Positions 44,390 through 53,792 of a DNA stretch of 64,000 nucleotides are shown here, in pieces. The position numbers were made by a program, and so were the translations under genes. Numbering within the stretch: position 1 is the stretch's first letter; every line of letters begins with the position of its first letter. Origin of the DNA: Rhizobiaceae bacterium (GTDB taxonomy: Bacteria; Pseudomonadota; Alphaproteobacteria; Rhizobiales; Rhizobiaceae); the NCBI GenBank assembly GCA_023953845.1, contig JAMLJC010000002.1:372001-436000 (forward strand), read 5' to 3'. The notes under the pieces are model-generated. The model worked only from the letters and a program-made list of their open reading frames with translations, did not search any database and had not been told where the DNA came from.

Positions 44390-46540
44390 ATGCCGCTTTC
44401 AACGAAGCCCGTCGAGGCGCTGACCGCGGAGGAAGCGGCAAGCGAACTGGAGCGGCTGGCGGCCGAGATCGCCGGGCATGACGAACGCTACTATCGCGAG
44501 GATGCGCCGACCGTATCGGATGCCGAGTATGACGCGCTGCGCCTGCGCAACGCCGCGATCGAGGCGCGCTATCCGGAGCTGATCCGGCCGGATTCGCCGT
44601 CCGTCAGGGTGGGCGCCGCACCGGCCGGCGTGTTCAGCCAGGTGCGCCATGCGGTGCCGATGCTGTCGCTGGACAACGTGTTTTCCGATGAGGACGTCCG
44701 TGATTTCGTCGCGTCGGTCCGCCGTTTCCTGTCGCTCGCGGCCGATGCGGAACTGGTGTTCACCGCGGAGCCGAAGATCGACGGCCTGTCCATGTCGTTG
44801 CGTTACGAGAATCGGCGGCTGGTGACGGCGGCGACGCGCGGCGACGGCACGACCGGGGAGAACGTGACCGCCAACATCCGAACCATCGACGAGATTCCGC
44901 AAAGGCTGCCTGAAGAGGCGCCCGACGTCGTGGAAATCCGCGGCGAGGTCTATATGCGCCGCGACGACTTCTTCGCGCTGCAGCAGCGCATGGCGGAAAG
45001 CGGCCAGACCTTCGCCAATCCGCGCAACTCGGCGGCCGGCAGCCTGCGCCAGAAGAACCCCGAAGTGACGCGCTCGCGACCGCTCAAATTCTTCGCCTAT
45101 GCGTGGGGCGAAACGAGCGGTGAACTGGGCTCCACGCAATATGATGTGGTCAAGCGTTTTGGCGACTGGGGTTTTCCGATCAACGACCGCATGGTGCGCT
45201 GCCGTTCGGTGGAGGAACTGCTGGCGCGCTATCACGAGATCGAGGCGGAGCGCGCCGAGATCCCGTACGACATCGACGGCGTCGTCTACAAGGTCGACCG
45301 TCTGGACCTGCAGCAGCGTCTCGGCTTCCGCTCCCGCAGCCCGCGCTGGGCGACCGCGCACAAGTTTGCCGCCGAGAAGGCGATGACCGAGCTGAAGGGC
45401 ATCGACATCCAGGTCGGCCGGACCGGCGCGCTGACGCCGGTCGCGCGGCTGGAGCCGGTGACGGTGGGCGGTGTCGTGGTGGTCAACGCGACGCTCCACA
45501 ACGAGGACTACATCAAGGGCATCGGCAATAGCGGGCAGCCGATCCGCGAGGGCAGGGACATCCGCATCGGCGACACGGTGATCGTCCAGCGGGCCGGGGA
45601 CGTCATCCCGCAGATCCTCGATATCGTTCCCGAGAAGCGACCGGCCGACGCGGTGCCGTACGAATTTCCGCATCTTTGTCCCGCCTGCGGCAGCCACGCC
45701 GTGCGCGAGGACGGCGAGGCGGTGCGGCGCTGCACCGGCGGCCTCATCTGCCCGGCGCAGGCGGTCGAGCGGCTCCGGCATTTCGTGTCGCGCAACGCCA
45801 TGGACATAGAGGGTCTGGGCGAGAGGCAGATCGAGTTCTTCTTCAACGCGGAGGACCCGGCGCTGTCGATCAAGTCGCCTCCGGACATCTTCACCCTGAA
45901 GACGCGGCAGGAAGCGTCCCTGACCAAGCTGGAGAATATCGACGGGTTCGGGACCGTGTCGGTCAGGAAGCTCTATGCGGCAATCGACAACCGCCGCGAG
46001 GTCGAGTTCTGGCGCTTCCTGCATGGGCTCGGCATCCGGCATGTGGGCGAGACGAACGCCAAGCGGCTGGCTCGGGCTTTCCTGTCCTTCAGGGCCTTTC
46101 GCGATGTCGGCGAAAGCGCGGTTCCGCCGGCGGGCAAGGGCGATCCGGGCAATGCCGCATGGCAGGAGCTCAACGCGGTCGCCGGCATCGGCAATATCGT
46201 CGCGGAGGCCGTGGCCGACTTCTTCGGCGAGGAGCATAACCGTTCGGTCGTCGACGCGCTGCTCGCCGAGGTCACGCCGCTCGACGAGGAGCCCGTGGCG
46301 GCAGCCAGTTCGCCTGTCGCCGGCAAGACCGTGGTCTTCACCGGATCGCTCGAAAAGATGTCCCGCGACGAGGCGAAGGCGATGGCCGAAAAACTGGGCG
46401 CCAAGGTCGCCGGCTCCGTCTCGAAGAAGACGGACCTTGTGGTGGCCGGGCCCGGCGCGGGCTCGAAGCTCAAGCAGGCCACCGAACTCGGCATCGAGGT
46501 GATCGATGAGGATCAGTGGTTCGAACGCGTGAAGGGTTGA
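44390..46540 (+). CDS. ligA: NAD-dependent DNA ligase LigA
   Basis: 716-aa replicative ligase. Domain Ia contains YYREDAPTVSDAEYD, the adenylated lysine is K129 in EPKIDGLS, and the OB fold contains VGRTGALTPVARLEPV. The four-Cys zinc finger is CPACGSHAVREDGEAVRRC with a following CP. HhH repeats lie about 510-620, and a BRCT domain (from AGKTVVFTGSL) closes the protein. ATG at 44390 has GGAG at 8-nt spacing; the open frame begins earlier at 44327. Confidence 0.97.
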   Translation: MPLSTKPVEALTAEEAASELERLAAEIAGHDERYYREDAPTVSDAEYDALRLRNAAIEARYPELIRPDSPSVRVGAAPAGVFSQVRHAVPMLSLDNVFSDEDVRDFVASVRRFLSLAADAELVFTAEPKIDGLSMSLRYENRRLVTAATRGDGTTGENVTANIRTIDEIPQRLPEEAPDVVEIRGEVYMRRDDFFALQQRMAESGQTFANPRNSAAGSLRQKNPEVTRSRPLKFFAYAWGETSGELGSTQYDVVKRFGDWGFPINDRMVRCRSVEELLARYHEIEAERAEIPYDIDGVVYKVDRLDLQQRLGFRSRSPRWATAHKFAAEKAMTELKGIDIQVGRTGALTPVARLEPVTVGGVVVVNATLHNEDYIKGIGNSGQPIREGRDIRIGDTVIVQRAGDVIPQILDIVPEKRPADAVPYEFPHLCPACGSHAVREDGEAVRRCTGGLICPAQAVERLRHFVSRNAMDIEGLGERQIEFFFNAEDPALSIKSPPDIFTLKTRQEASLTKLENIDGFGTVSVRKLYAAIDNRREVEFWRFLHGLGIRHVGETNAKRLARAFLSFRAFRDVGESAVPPAGKGDPGNAAWQELNAVAGIGNIVAEAVADFFGEEHNRSVVDALLAEVTPLDEEPVAAASSPVAGKTVVFTGSLEKMSRDEAKAMAEKLGAKVAGSVSKKTDLVVAGPGAGSKLKQATELGIEVIDEDQWFERVKG

Positions 46541-46642
46541 AACGTCGAAGGCATTCGCTTCATTGATCGAAGCGCTCAACGGAATTGGTGTGACAGGGAA
46601 GACCTGCTGACCTATGTAGCCCGGCGTCAGCAGGAGAGTGAT

Positions 46643-47368
46643 TTGACAACGGACGTCCTGGTCGAGAAAGACCTCAAGGCCGACTTTATCGAAGGGGCGC
46701 GAGCAGGCCTGCCGGTGGCGGTCGCTTCCGCGCCATTCGCGGTTCTCTTCGGCGCCGTGGCGATCGAGAACGGCTTCAACGTCTGGGAAGCGACGCTGAT
46801 GAGCGCACTGGTCTATGGCGGCGCCAGCCAGATGGTGGGCATCGAACTTTTCGGCCAGCATGTCGCGCCGTGGCTCGTGGTGCTGTCGATCTTCGCCGTC
46901 AACTTTCGCCATGTGCTGTATTCCGCCACGCTCGGACGGCAGCTCACACACTGGTCGGTGCCGCAGCAGGCGATCGCCTATTTCCTGATGACAGATCCGC
47001 AATTTGCCGAAACGGAGCGAAAGGCGGACACCGACCGGTCGGTGAGTTTCATCTGGTACATGGGCATGGGCGTCGTCATCTATGTGCCATGGGTCGTCGA
47101 GAGCGGTCTTGGCGCGTTCTTCGGCAAGCTCATCCCGGACACCCATGCGCTGGGCATCGATTTCCTTCTGCCCATCTATTTCCTCGGGCTCGTCATGAGT
47201 TTCCGCAAACGGGCGCTCTGGCTGCCGGTCGTCCTCACCAGCGGCGCGGCTTCCATCATCGCCTACAAGACGATCGGCTCGCCGTGGCACGTCTCGGTCG
47301 GCGCGCTGGTGGGCGTCCTGCTCGGCGCCATGCTCGCCCCCGCCAAGAACGAAACGCCATCCATATGA
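46643..47368 (+). CDS. azlC: AzlC-family branched-chain amino acid exporter, large subunit
   Basis: 241-aa inner membrane protein with about seven to eight helices. FIEGARAGLPVAVASAPFAVLFG and SALVYGGASQMVGIELFG are the family signatures. With AzlD it exports branched-chain amino acids or their analogues. The TTG at 46643 is the only good start, with AGGAG about 7 nt upstream. Its stop overlaps the azlD ATG. Confidence 0.9.
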   Translation: MTTDVLVEKDLKADFIEGARAGLPVAVASAPFAVLFGAVAIENGFNVWEATLMSALVYGGASQMVGIELFGQHVAPWLVVLSIFAVNFRHVLYSATLGRQLTHWSVPQQAIAYFLMTDPQFAETERKADTDRSVSFIWYMGMGVVIYVPWVVESGLGAFFGKLIPDTHALGIDFLLPIYFLGLVMSFRKRALWLPVVLTSGAASIIAYKTIGSPWHVSVGALVGVLLGAMLAPAKNETPSI

Positions 47369-47661
47369 GCACGCATCTCTGGATCATCCTCGCCGGAGCG
47401 ATCCTGACCTATCTCACGCGGGTAGGCGGGCATCTCGTGCTGTCGCGTTTCGAGCGCATTCATCCCCGCGTCGAGGCCGGCCTCAACGCGGTGCCCGCCG
47501 CGGTGCTGACAACGCTTGTCGAGCCCGCCTTCCTGACGGCCGGGCCGGCGGAACTCGTCGCCCTGCTGGCGGCGTGCGTGCTGTCGCTGCGTTTTGGCAT
47601 GCTGCCGATGTTCCTCGCCAGCGCCGTGGTGCTGATCGCGATGCGGCAGTTCGTGGGGTAG
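47365..47661 (+). CDS. azlD: AzlD-family exporter, small subunit
   Basis: 98-aa membrane protein with three to four helices, partner of AzlC. AGAILTYLTRVGGHLVLSRF and AVPAAVLTTLVEPAF are typical. Overlaps azlC by 4 bp and ends 1 bp from the converging aminopeptidase gene. Confidence 0.9.
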   Translation: MSTHLWIILAGAILTYLTRVGGHLVLSRFERIHPRVEAGLNAVPAAVLTTLVEPAFLTAGPAELVALLAACVLSLRFGMLPMFLASAVVLIAMRQFVG

Positions 47662-47662
47662 A

Positions 47663-49492
47663 TCAGCCGATTGGCGCGGTGGCAGCCTCCAGCCATCCCA
47701 GCGTCTCGCCGTCGACCATGGGGCCGATCTCGGCAAGCACGCGCGCATGATAGGCGTTGAGCCAGTCGAGCTCATCCTTCAGCATCAGTTCCGGCCGGAT
47801 CAGGCGCCGGTCGATCGGCGCCAGCGTCAGCGTCTCGAAAGCGTGCATGGCGATGTCGCCGCCAGCGATCTGTTCCGCCGGCGTCACGAGGATGAGGTTT
47901 TCGATACGGATGCCGTACGCGTCTTCCTTGTAGTAGCCGGGTTCGTTTGAAAGCATCATACCGGACAGCAGCTTCTGGGCGCCGGTCTTCGCGATGCGCT
48001 GCGGCCCCTCATGCACGGAGAGATAGGAGCCGACGCCGTGGCCGGTGCCATGGGCGAAATCGCAGCCCGCCTTCCAGAGCGCCACGCGCGCGAAAGCATC
48101 GATATCCATGCCGCGCGTTCCCGGCGGGAAACGCAGCATCGATATGCCGATCATGCCTTTCAGGACCAGCGTAAAGCGCTCCCGCATCTCGTCCGTGGGC
48201 GTCCCGATGGGAACGGTGCGGGTGATGTCGGTGGTGCCGTCCTGATACTGCGCGCCGGAATCGACCAGATAGAGCTCCCCGCGCGCCAGACGGCGGTTCG
48301 TGGCGGTCGAGACGCGGTAGTGAATCACCGCGCCGTTCGGGCCCGCGCCGGAGATGGTCGAGAAGGAGATGTCGCGCAGCGGCATCTGGGTGCTCTCGCC
48401 GGCCAGTCGCCGGCATTCCTCAAGCTTCGTAACCGTCGAAATCTCGTCGAGCGTTGCCGGATCGGTGCGGTCGAGCCAGCAGAGGAATCGCGCAATGGCG
48501 GCGCCGTCACGGCGGTGGGCCGCCCGGCTGCCGGCGATCTCGGCTTCGTTCTTGGTGGCGCGCGGCAGCCGCGCGGGATCGGCGGCCTCCACGACCGTGC
48601 CGCCATTGGCGACCACGAGCGTTCTCAGACGATCGGCGGCGAGGACGGGGTCGAGCGAGACCCGGGCGCCCTCCTTCGCCAGCCGTACTATCTCCCTTTC
48701 CAGTTCGGACGGGGCGCGCAGGTCGCAGAGCTGCGTCAGATAGGCTTCGGGCTCGATCGGAAGCTTGCGCTTGTCCATGAACAACAGGTGATGGCCGTCC
48801 GCGCCGAGCACGGCGAACCCGAGCGCAAGCGGCGTGTGCGGAACGTCGGAGCCGCGGATGTTGAACGCCCATGCGATCGAGGACGGGTCGGTCAGCACGG
48901 CATGGGTCGCGCCGTCCCTCGCGACGGCTTCCGCCAGACGATGCAGTCTGGACTTCGCAAGCTCGCCCGCGAACTGGATCGGATGGATTTCGACGCGGCC
49001 GAGCGGGGAAGGGGGCCGGTCTTCCCACAACGCGTCGATCGGATTGCGGGCGACGGGCACCAGCGTCGCGCCTGTTTTCTCCGCCGCCTCGCTCAGCGCC
49101 TTCAACTCGCCGATCGTGTGCAGCCAAGGATCGAAGCCGATCCGGAGCTTTCCCTCAAGGTTCTCGCGAATCCAGGCGGGCGGCGGCGTATCGATCAGGC
49201 TGGCCACCGTGAAGACGTTCGGATCGGTCTGCTGGCGCACCTGCAGCGTGTAACGTCCGTCGACGAAGATGACGGCGCGATCCGCCATCATGAGAGCGAC
49301 GCCGGCCGAGCCGGAGAAACCCGTCAGCCATTTCAGACGCTCCGAACCCGGCGCGACATATTCGCCCTGATGCTCGTCGGCCCGGGGCACGAGAAAAGCA
49401 TCCAGTTCACTCTTCGCCATCCATGCGCGCAACGCTGCGACGCGGGACGCGCCGACGCTGGGATCGGTGTCGGTATCGAATGTCTGGAACAT
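47663..49492 (-). CDS. Aminopeptidase P family protein (Xaa-Pro aminopeptidase)
   Basis: 609-aa M24B metallopeptidase of the long three-domain type: two creatinase-N-like domains (about 10-150 and 155-310) and the C-terminal pita-bread catalytic domain (about 315-545), followed by a short tail domain. Metal ligands are visible in YLVDSGAQYQDGTTDITRT (two Asp), HGTGHGVGSYLSVHEGP (His), SNEPGYYKEDAYGIRIEN (two Glu regions). It removes N-terminal residues before proline in the cytosol. ATG at 49492 has GAGG 5 nt upstream. Confidence 0.93.
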   Translation of the reverse strand: MFQTFDTDTDPSVGASRVAALRAWMAKSELDAFLVPRADEHQGEYVAPGSERLKWLTGFSGSAGVALMMADRAVIFVDGRYTLQVRQQTDPNVFTVASLIDTPPPAWIRENLEGKLRIGFDPWLHTIGELKALSEAAEKTGATLVPVARNPIDALWEDRPPSPLGRVEIHPIQFAGELAKSRLHRLAEAVARDGATHAVLTDPSSIAWAFNIRGSDVPHTPLALGFAVLGADGHHLLFMDKRKLPIEPEAYLTQLCDLRAPSELEREIVRLAKEGARVSLDPVLAADRLRTLVVANGGTVVEAADPARLPRATKNEAEIAGSRAAHRRDGAAIARFLCWLDRTDPATLDEISTVTKLEECRRLAGESTQMPLRDISFSTISGAGPNGAVIHYRVSTATNRRLARGELYLVDSGAQYQDGTTDITRTVPIGTPTDEMRERFTLVLKGMIGISMLRFPPGTRGMDIDAFARVALWKAGCDFAHGTGHGVGSYLSVHEGPQRIAKTGAQKLLSGMMLSNEPGYYKEDAYGIRIENLILVTPAEQIAGGDIAMHAFETLTLAPIDRRLIRPELMLKDELDWLNAYHARVLAEIGPMVDGETLGWLEAATAPIG

Positions 49493-49683
49493 GGAGGCCT
49501 CGTGCAAATCGGCGGGACCGTAGCTCCATGCCGGTGCGGTTGCAACGCTCGCCGGAAGCGCATCCGATGCGTATGCAAAAGCGCATTGAAGGTATGTGGC
49601 CCTGGCGCTTCTCTCGGCGGTCCCGGCGGCTTAGCTTTCTGCGAGGAGGAGATTGTCATTCAATCCTTGCGAAGGAGAACGAC

Positions 49684-49872
49684 ATGACCGCTGCCTCACT
49701 TCCCTACCGCTTTCTCCGCAATGCGATGAACGCCTTGATGGCGGCGCGCGAACGAGAAGCGCAGTCCTACGTCAACGGCGCACTGCTGATGCTCGACGAC
49801 GAGACCCTGAGCCGAAGCGGCTACAACCGCCAGGAGCTGCAGCGCCGGCCGGCGCGCGTCTCGATGATCTGA
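49684..49872 (+). CDS. DUF1127-like small protein
   Basis: 62 aa. After a basic, helical N-terminal part it has LLMLDDETLSRSGYNRQELQRR, the pattern of the DUF1127 motif. In rhizobia and Rhodobacter related short proteins affect RNA turnover and phosphate or stress responses; here this is family knowledge only. GAAGGAG precedes the ATG by 6 nt. It stands alone between two minus-strand genes. Proteins of this size are easily missed in annotation. Confidence 0.78.
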   Translation: MTAASLPYRFLRNAMNALMAAREREAQSYVNGALLMLDDETLSRSGYNRQELQRRPARVSMI

Positions 49873-49882
49873 GGGCGCCGCA

Positions 49883-50755
49883 CTATCTCTTGAGGTGTAT
49901 CGTCACCCAGCCTTCGCGATGCGTGGTGCGGACGTGGCGGAAGCGTTGCCCGACATAGGCCGCGACGACCGCATCGCGCTGACGATCGAGGATACCCGAC
50001 AGGACCAGCGAGCCGCCCGGCGTCAGGTGCCGTGCCATCTCGGGCGCCAGCTTCATCAGCGGGCGGGCCAGAATGTTCGCCACGATCAGGTCGAAAGGCG
50101 CGTTGAGCGCAAAGACCGGATTGTGGAATCCCGCGGCCGTGACGGCATGCACCAGACGGACGACGCCGTTCAGGCGGACATTCTCCCGCGCGACCTTCGT
50201 GGCGACCGGATCGATGTCGGTGGCGAGGACGGGAATACCCGCCAGTTTCGCCAGCGCGATCGCAAGCACGGCGCTGCCTGTTCCCAGGTCGAGCGCGTTG
50301 CGGGGCCGCTCGCGCCGCAGCACGTCGGTGAGCATTTCGAGGCAGCCCGCCGTCGTGCCGTGATGGCCGGTGCCGAAGGCGAGGCCAGCCTCGATCTCTA
50401 TGCCGATGTCTCCGACCCGCAGCCTGTCGCGATCATGTGCGCCGTGAACCAGAAAACGGCCGGCCCGCACCGGCTTCAGATCTTCGAGCGACTTCGTGAC
50501 CCAGTCGATGTCCTCGAGCGTTTCGCGACCGATACCTGACGGGATCGCGAGGCGGTCGAGCACGGCCGTCATGCGCGCCGCGACCTGGTCGGGCTCGCCG
50601 GGCGCGTAGACCGAGACTTCATGGATATCGGCCGCCTCGTCGACTTCGAGGATCAGCAGCGGATGGCCGTCTTCCTCGAACTCCGCTTCGAAGGCGTCAT
50701 AGGCGCGCTGCGCGTCGACCTTGTTCAAGGAGATGTGGAGGCGTGTCTGCGGCAT
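49883..50755 (-). CDS. prmA: Ribosomal protein L11 methyltransferase PrmA
   Basis: 290-aa SAM-dependent enzyme trimethylating ribosomal protein L11. The N-terminal L11-binding domain is about 1-95. Catalytic domain signatures are AFGTGHHGTTAGCLEML, LDLGTGSAVLAIALAKL (motif I, with LDLGTGS in place of the more common LDVGCGS) and DLIVANILARPL (motif IV with the NxLxxPL pattern). The ATG at 50755 has no strong ribosome site nearby. The SCO gene lies 51 bp upstream on the same strand, so co-transcription is possible. Confidence 0.95.
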   Translation of the reverse strand: MPQTRLHISLNKVDAQRAYDAFEAEFEEDGHPLLILEVDEAADIHEVSVYAPGEPDQVAARMTAVLDRLAIPSGIGRETLEDIDWVTKSLEDLKPVRAGRFLVHGAHDRDRLRVGDIGIEIEAGLAFGTGHHGTTAGCLEMLTDVLRRERPRNALDLGTGSAVLAIALAKLAGIPVLATDIDPVATKVARENVRLNGVVRLVHAVTAAGFHNPVFALNAPFDLIVANILARPLMKLAPEMARHLTPGGSLVLSGILDRQRDAVVAAYVGQRFRHVRTTHREGWVTIHLKR

Positions 50756-50806
50756 GGCCCGATTTCAGGAGCTGACTTTTCCGGCGCGGCGCAACGGCCG
50801 CCACGA

Positions 50807-51385
50807 TCAGCCTTTTGCCGCGAGGCGCTTCAGCTTTGCAATCGCCGTGTCGCTATTTTCTTCGTAGGCGATGGTGCCCGCGAAATCGCCTGAACTGTCG
50901 AGCAGCAGCACCGACGCAGTGTGGTCCATCGTATACTCGCCGTCGCCGGTATCGACCCTCTTCCAGTAGATGCCGAAGGATTTCGCCATCGCGTACACCT
51001 TGTCGGGCTCGCCGGTGATGCCGGTGATCCGGTCGGATGCGTTCTCGACGTAGAGCTTCATCATCTCCGGCGTATCGCGCTCCGGATCGATGGACACGAA
51101 ATAGGCCCGTATATCCTTGCCCTCGTCGCCGAGCTTGGTGAGCCATGCATTCATTTCATACAGCGTCGTGGGGCAGACTTCCGGGCAGTTGGTGAATCCG
51201 AAGAACACAGCGCTCGGATGGCCGCGAAAGGCAGATTCGGTGATCGGCGCTCCATTCTCGTCGACCAGCGTGAAAGGCGCGCCGTATGGCTCGCCGCTGT
51301 TCGTCTGGCGGTACCATTCGAAGGTGAGGAAGCCGACACCGGCAGCCATCAGCACCAGAATACCAACGAGTATCGGTCGCATCAT
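50807..51385 (-). CDS. SCO family copper chaperone (Sco1/SenC)
   Basis: 192-aa membrane-anchored thioredoxin-fold protein. N-terminal helix (about 4-22), then the SCO domain with the copper motif CPEVC in FGFTNCPEVCPTTLYEM, FVSIDPERDTPEMM, and the distal copper-binding His in MDHTASVLLLD. It helps load the CuA centre of cytochrome c oxidase or protects against copper/redox stress on the periplasmic side. A small membrane protein gene precedes it by 32 bp. Confidence 0.93.
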   Translation of the reverse strand: MMRPILVGILVLMAAGVGFLTFEWYRQTNSGEPYGAPFTLVDENGAPITESAFRGHPSAVFFGFTNCPEVCPTTLYEMNAWLTKLGDEGKDIRAYFVSIDPERDTPEMMKLYVENASDRITGITGEPDKVYAMAKSFGIYWKRVDTGDGEYTMDHTASVLLLDSSGDFAGTIAYEENSDTAIAKLKRLAAKG

Positions 51386-51417
51386 TTATCGAAAGCTCCC
51401 GGACAGCCGCGCTGCCG

Positions 51418-51579
51418 CTACATGCACCAGGAAAGGCCGGTTTCGACCATGGCGCGGAAAATATCGGCGCCGTTGTCGATCCACGCCGCAAACGCCGCGC
51501 CGGTCGCGGCACCGAACGCCGCGACGGCAAGCGTCAGCTTCGCGAGCAGAGAACCGGAAATGCGCATCCTGCCGAACAT
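51418..51579 (-). CDS. Small membrane protein upstream of the SCO gene
   Basis: 53-codon frame, absent from a length-limited ORF view. The N terminus has a strong hydrophobic segment (LLAKLTLAVAAFGAATGAAF), then IDNGADIFRAM and a final ETGLSWCM. An internal ATG (51567) would give 49 residues. The ribosome site is weak for both. Position 32 bp upstream of a SCO gene on the same strand fits a small partner of copper or oxidase assembly, but that is inference. I do not recognise a named family. Confidence 0.5.
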   Translation of the reverse strand: MFGRMRISGSLLAKLTLAVAAFGAATGAAFAAWIDNGADIFRAMVETGLSWCM

Positions 51580-51725
51580 GCCTGCTATCTAATGCTTCAT
51601 CCGCATTGGCGGAAGTGGCCACTGTGTCGCGACGGGCGCACATTTTCGTGGCAGCGGGAGCCCGGGGTCGTTGCGTTCGTTGTCGACGATCACCATTTTA
51701 GCGGACGGCTTGAGCGGAGCAAACG

Positions 51726-52214
51726 ATGCGCGGATTCCTTATTCTTCTCCTTTCGGCTGCAGCGGCGATGGCTTTTTCGCCGGCCAGCGCGCAGGAGGTG
51801 GGCAAGGTCGGGGTCGACTGGCTCGGCAACGACATCATCATCGAGGCGATCAAGGACCCTGAGATCGACGGCGTCACCTGCCACGTCTCCTATTTCGATC
51901 GCGGGGTCATCGACCGGTTGCAGAAAGGCAACTGGTTCGAGGACCCCTCAGACACCGCGATTTCCTGCCAGCAGACCGGACCCATCACGATCGGCGACAT
52001 CGATCTGAGCAAGGATGGCGAGGAAGTCTTCAAGCAGGGCATAAGCCTGATCTGGAAGAAGCAGGTCGTGAACCGCATCTACGACAAGGCCAACGATACG
52101 CTGATCTATCTGGCGCATTCGCGGCAGGTGCAGGACGGATCGGCCAAGATGTCGATCTCGACGGTTCCGCTGTTCGGCCAGCAGGTGAACTGGAAGAACG
52201 GCAAGCCCCAGTGA
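51726..52214 (+). CDS. creA: CreA family protein
   Basis: 162-aa secreted or periplasmic protein with signal peptide (cut after SPASA) and the CreA domain: VGKVGVDWLGNDIIIEAIKDPEIDGVTCHVSYF, which I recognise in part as VDWLGND and DGVTCHVSYFDRG, and ISCQQTGPI, giving two conserved cysteines. Family function remains unknown despite wide occurrence. GGAGC lies upstream of the ATG. The hexapeptide transferase gene follows 36 bp later. Confidence 0.92.
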   Translation: MRGFLILLLSAAAAMAFSPASAQEVGKVGVDWLGNDIIIEAIKDPEIDGVTCHVSYFDRGVIDRLQKGNWFEDPSDTAISCQQTGPITIGDIDLSKDGEEVFKQGISLIWKKQVVNRIYDKANDTLIYLAHSRQVQDGSAKMSISTVPLFGQQVNWKNGKPQ

Positions 52215-52250
52215 CTTGCCGCCCGGCGCGGCACGGCGTAGAGCGCGCCG

Positions 52251-52883
52251 ATGGAAGACGCCGCAAACATCCGCTTCAAGGAGCCCGAGCCCCGCATCCA
52301 TCCGACGGCTGAACTCAAGTCCAGCCGCCTCGGGCGCTATGTCGCCGTCGGCGAGCGCGTGATCCTGCGCGAGGTCACGGTCGGCGATTTCTCCTATTTC
52401 GAGCGGCATGCCGAGGCGATCTACACGACGATCGGCAAGTTCTGCTCCATCGCGGCGAACACGCGCATAAACGCGCTGGAACACCCGATGGAGCGCATCA
52501 CCACGCATAAGGTGAGCTATCGGCCGAACGAGTATTTCCGCTTTCTTGGCGTGGACCAGACCTTCAAGCAACGGAGGCAGGCGAAGGCCGTCACCATCGG
52601 CCATGACGTCTGGATCGGACATGGCGCGGTGATACTGCCCGGCGTGACCATCGGGAATGGCGCGGTGATTGGCGCGAACGCCGTTGTCCGCAAGAACGTC
52701 CCCGCCTACACGATCGTCGCCGGCGTGCCGGGGCGCGTCATTCGAAAACGCTTCGACGACGCGATCGCCGCGCGGATCGAGGCGGCGGCATGGTGGGACT
52801 GGCCGCTCGAGCGGCTGGCGGACGCCATACCCGACATGCAGTCACTGCCGATAGAGGCGTTTCTGGCGCGCTGGGGCGCGTGA
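52251..52883 (+). CDS. Hexapeptide-repeat acyltransferase-like protein (DapH/DapD/GlmU-related)
   Basis: 210-aa protein with left-handed beta-helix repeats: TVGDFSYFERHAE, TTIGKFCSIAANTRI, then VTIGHDVWIGHGAVILPGVTIGNGAVIGANAVVRKNVP, read here as separate hexapeptide turns, and the terminal AGVPGRVIRKRFD. It resembles chloramphenicol/streptogramin-type acetyltransferases and the hexapeptide proteins found with phosphonate genes in rhizobia (recalled as TIGR03308). No phosphonate genes are nearby, so the acceptor is unknown. Confidence 0.82.
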   Translation: MEDAANIRFKEPEPRIHPTAELKSSRLGRYVAVGERVILREVTVGDFSYFERHAEAIYTTIGKFCSIAANTRINALEHPMERITTHKVSYRPNEYFRFLGVDQTFKQRRQAKAVTIGHDVWIGHGAVILPGVTIGNGAVIGANAVVRKNVPAYTIVAGVPGRVIRKRFDDAIAARIEAAAWWDWPLERLADAIPDMQSLPIEAFLARWGA

Positions 52884-52884
52884 A

Positions 52885-53763
52885 TCAGGCGCGCTCGCCG
52901 GGTTTCAGCGGCGCCACGGCAGGTTCGATGTAGAAGTGCCGGCGCAGCTGGCGTCTCGTCACCCAGATGAAGATTCCGATGAGGACCATCAGCAGCCAGG
53001 TGATCGGCGCCAGCCGGATGTCCTCGCTGCCGCCGAGCCACCAGACGTCCGGCTGGTAATCCAGAAGATCGGTGCGACGCAGGAAGACCTTGAAGCCGAG
53101 CAGGCCCGCATGCATGCCGATGGCGCAGGCGAGCGATCCGCTGGCGATGTAAGTGACGATGAAAAGCCCGCCAAGCAGGAAGAGGCCAAACAGCAGGCTC
53201 GCCACGTCGGCAAGCGCCCAGGAATCCTTGTAGGAGATCAGGTGCGTCACCGAGAACAGCGCCGCCGCCACGACGATCGCCGCGACCGTTACCAGTGGCG
53301 TCTCGTCGTAGCGCAGATGACGGAAGACGAAGGCGCGGAAAATGTGCTCCTCGGTGTAGGCGAGCACGATCACCACGAGCAGCGCGACGATCGTCTTGCC
53401 GAGCAGCGCCATCGAGAAGCTCGCCCATGCGTCGGTAGACCAGCTGACGAAGCCCATGAGGCCGAGAAGCCCGTAGGCGATGGCCATCAGCACCACAGCC
53501 TGCGCCCACATGGCGCCGAAGCCGGCGAGCGCGCGCGGCAGGTTGGCGAGGTAGGGTTTTAGAAAAACCGCCGGTCCGCCGCCGCGACGCACGGCGAAGA
53601 TGACGAGGATCGGGATGATGATGAGGAACAGGCTGACCTGTCCGATGCCCTTCGTATCCCGCAGGGAAACGCCAGCGCCCGTCGCGTGAAGCACGAACTC
53701 CACCGCCGCGCAGGCGACGAAGACGATGACGAGCAGAACGAAAAGGCTGACGTAGCGGGACAA
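52885..53763 (-). CDS. CPBP family intramembrane glutamic endopeptidase
   Basis: 292 aa from a TTG start at 53763, with about eight membrane helices. The protease marks are the EEHIFRAF pair of glutamates with Arg (usual EExxxR) in one helix and SVTHLISY (His) in the next. It belongs to the CAAX-protease/bacteriocin-processing group, with an unknown substrate. The frame continues upstream to 54009 through a MITE-like repeat, which could supply a false or real ATG at 53880 and about 39 extra residues. Because that extension is repeat-derived I favour the short start, without certainty. Confidence 0.78.
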   Translation of the reverse strand: MSRYVSLFVLLVIVFVACAAVEFVLHATGAGVSLRDTKGIGQVSLFLIIIPILVIFAVRRGGGPAVFLKPYLANLPRALAGFGAMWAQAVVLMAIAYGLLGLMGFVSWSTDAWASFSMALLGKTIVALLVVIVLAYTEEHIFRAFVFRHLRYDETPLVTVAAIVVAAALFSVTHLISYKDSWALADVASLLFGLFLLGGLFIVTYIASGSLACAIGMHAGLLGFKVFLRRTDLLDYQPDVWWLGGSEDIRLAPITWLLMVLIGIFIWVTRRQLRRHFYIEPAVAPLKPGERA

Positions 53764-53792
53764 GGCGGATTTCCGGCGATGTTTTCGGCTGG

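Noticed and set aside
46541..46642. A small gene between ligA and azlC
   Set aside because: The 102-bp gap has only the ribosome site of azlC and no frame with a start and ribosome site.
44399..47290. Open frame of 963 codons on -, opposite ligA and azlC
   Set aside because: It spans two real + genes and their gap and has no domain of its own.
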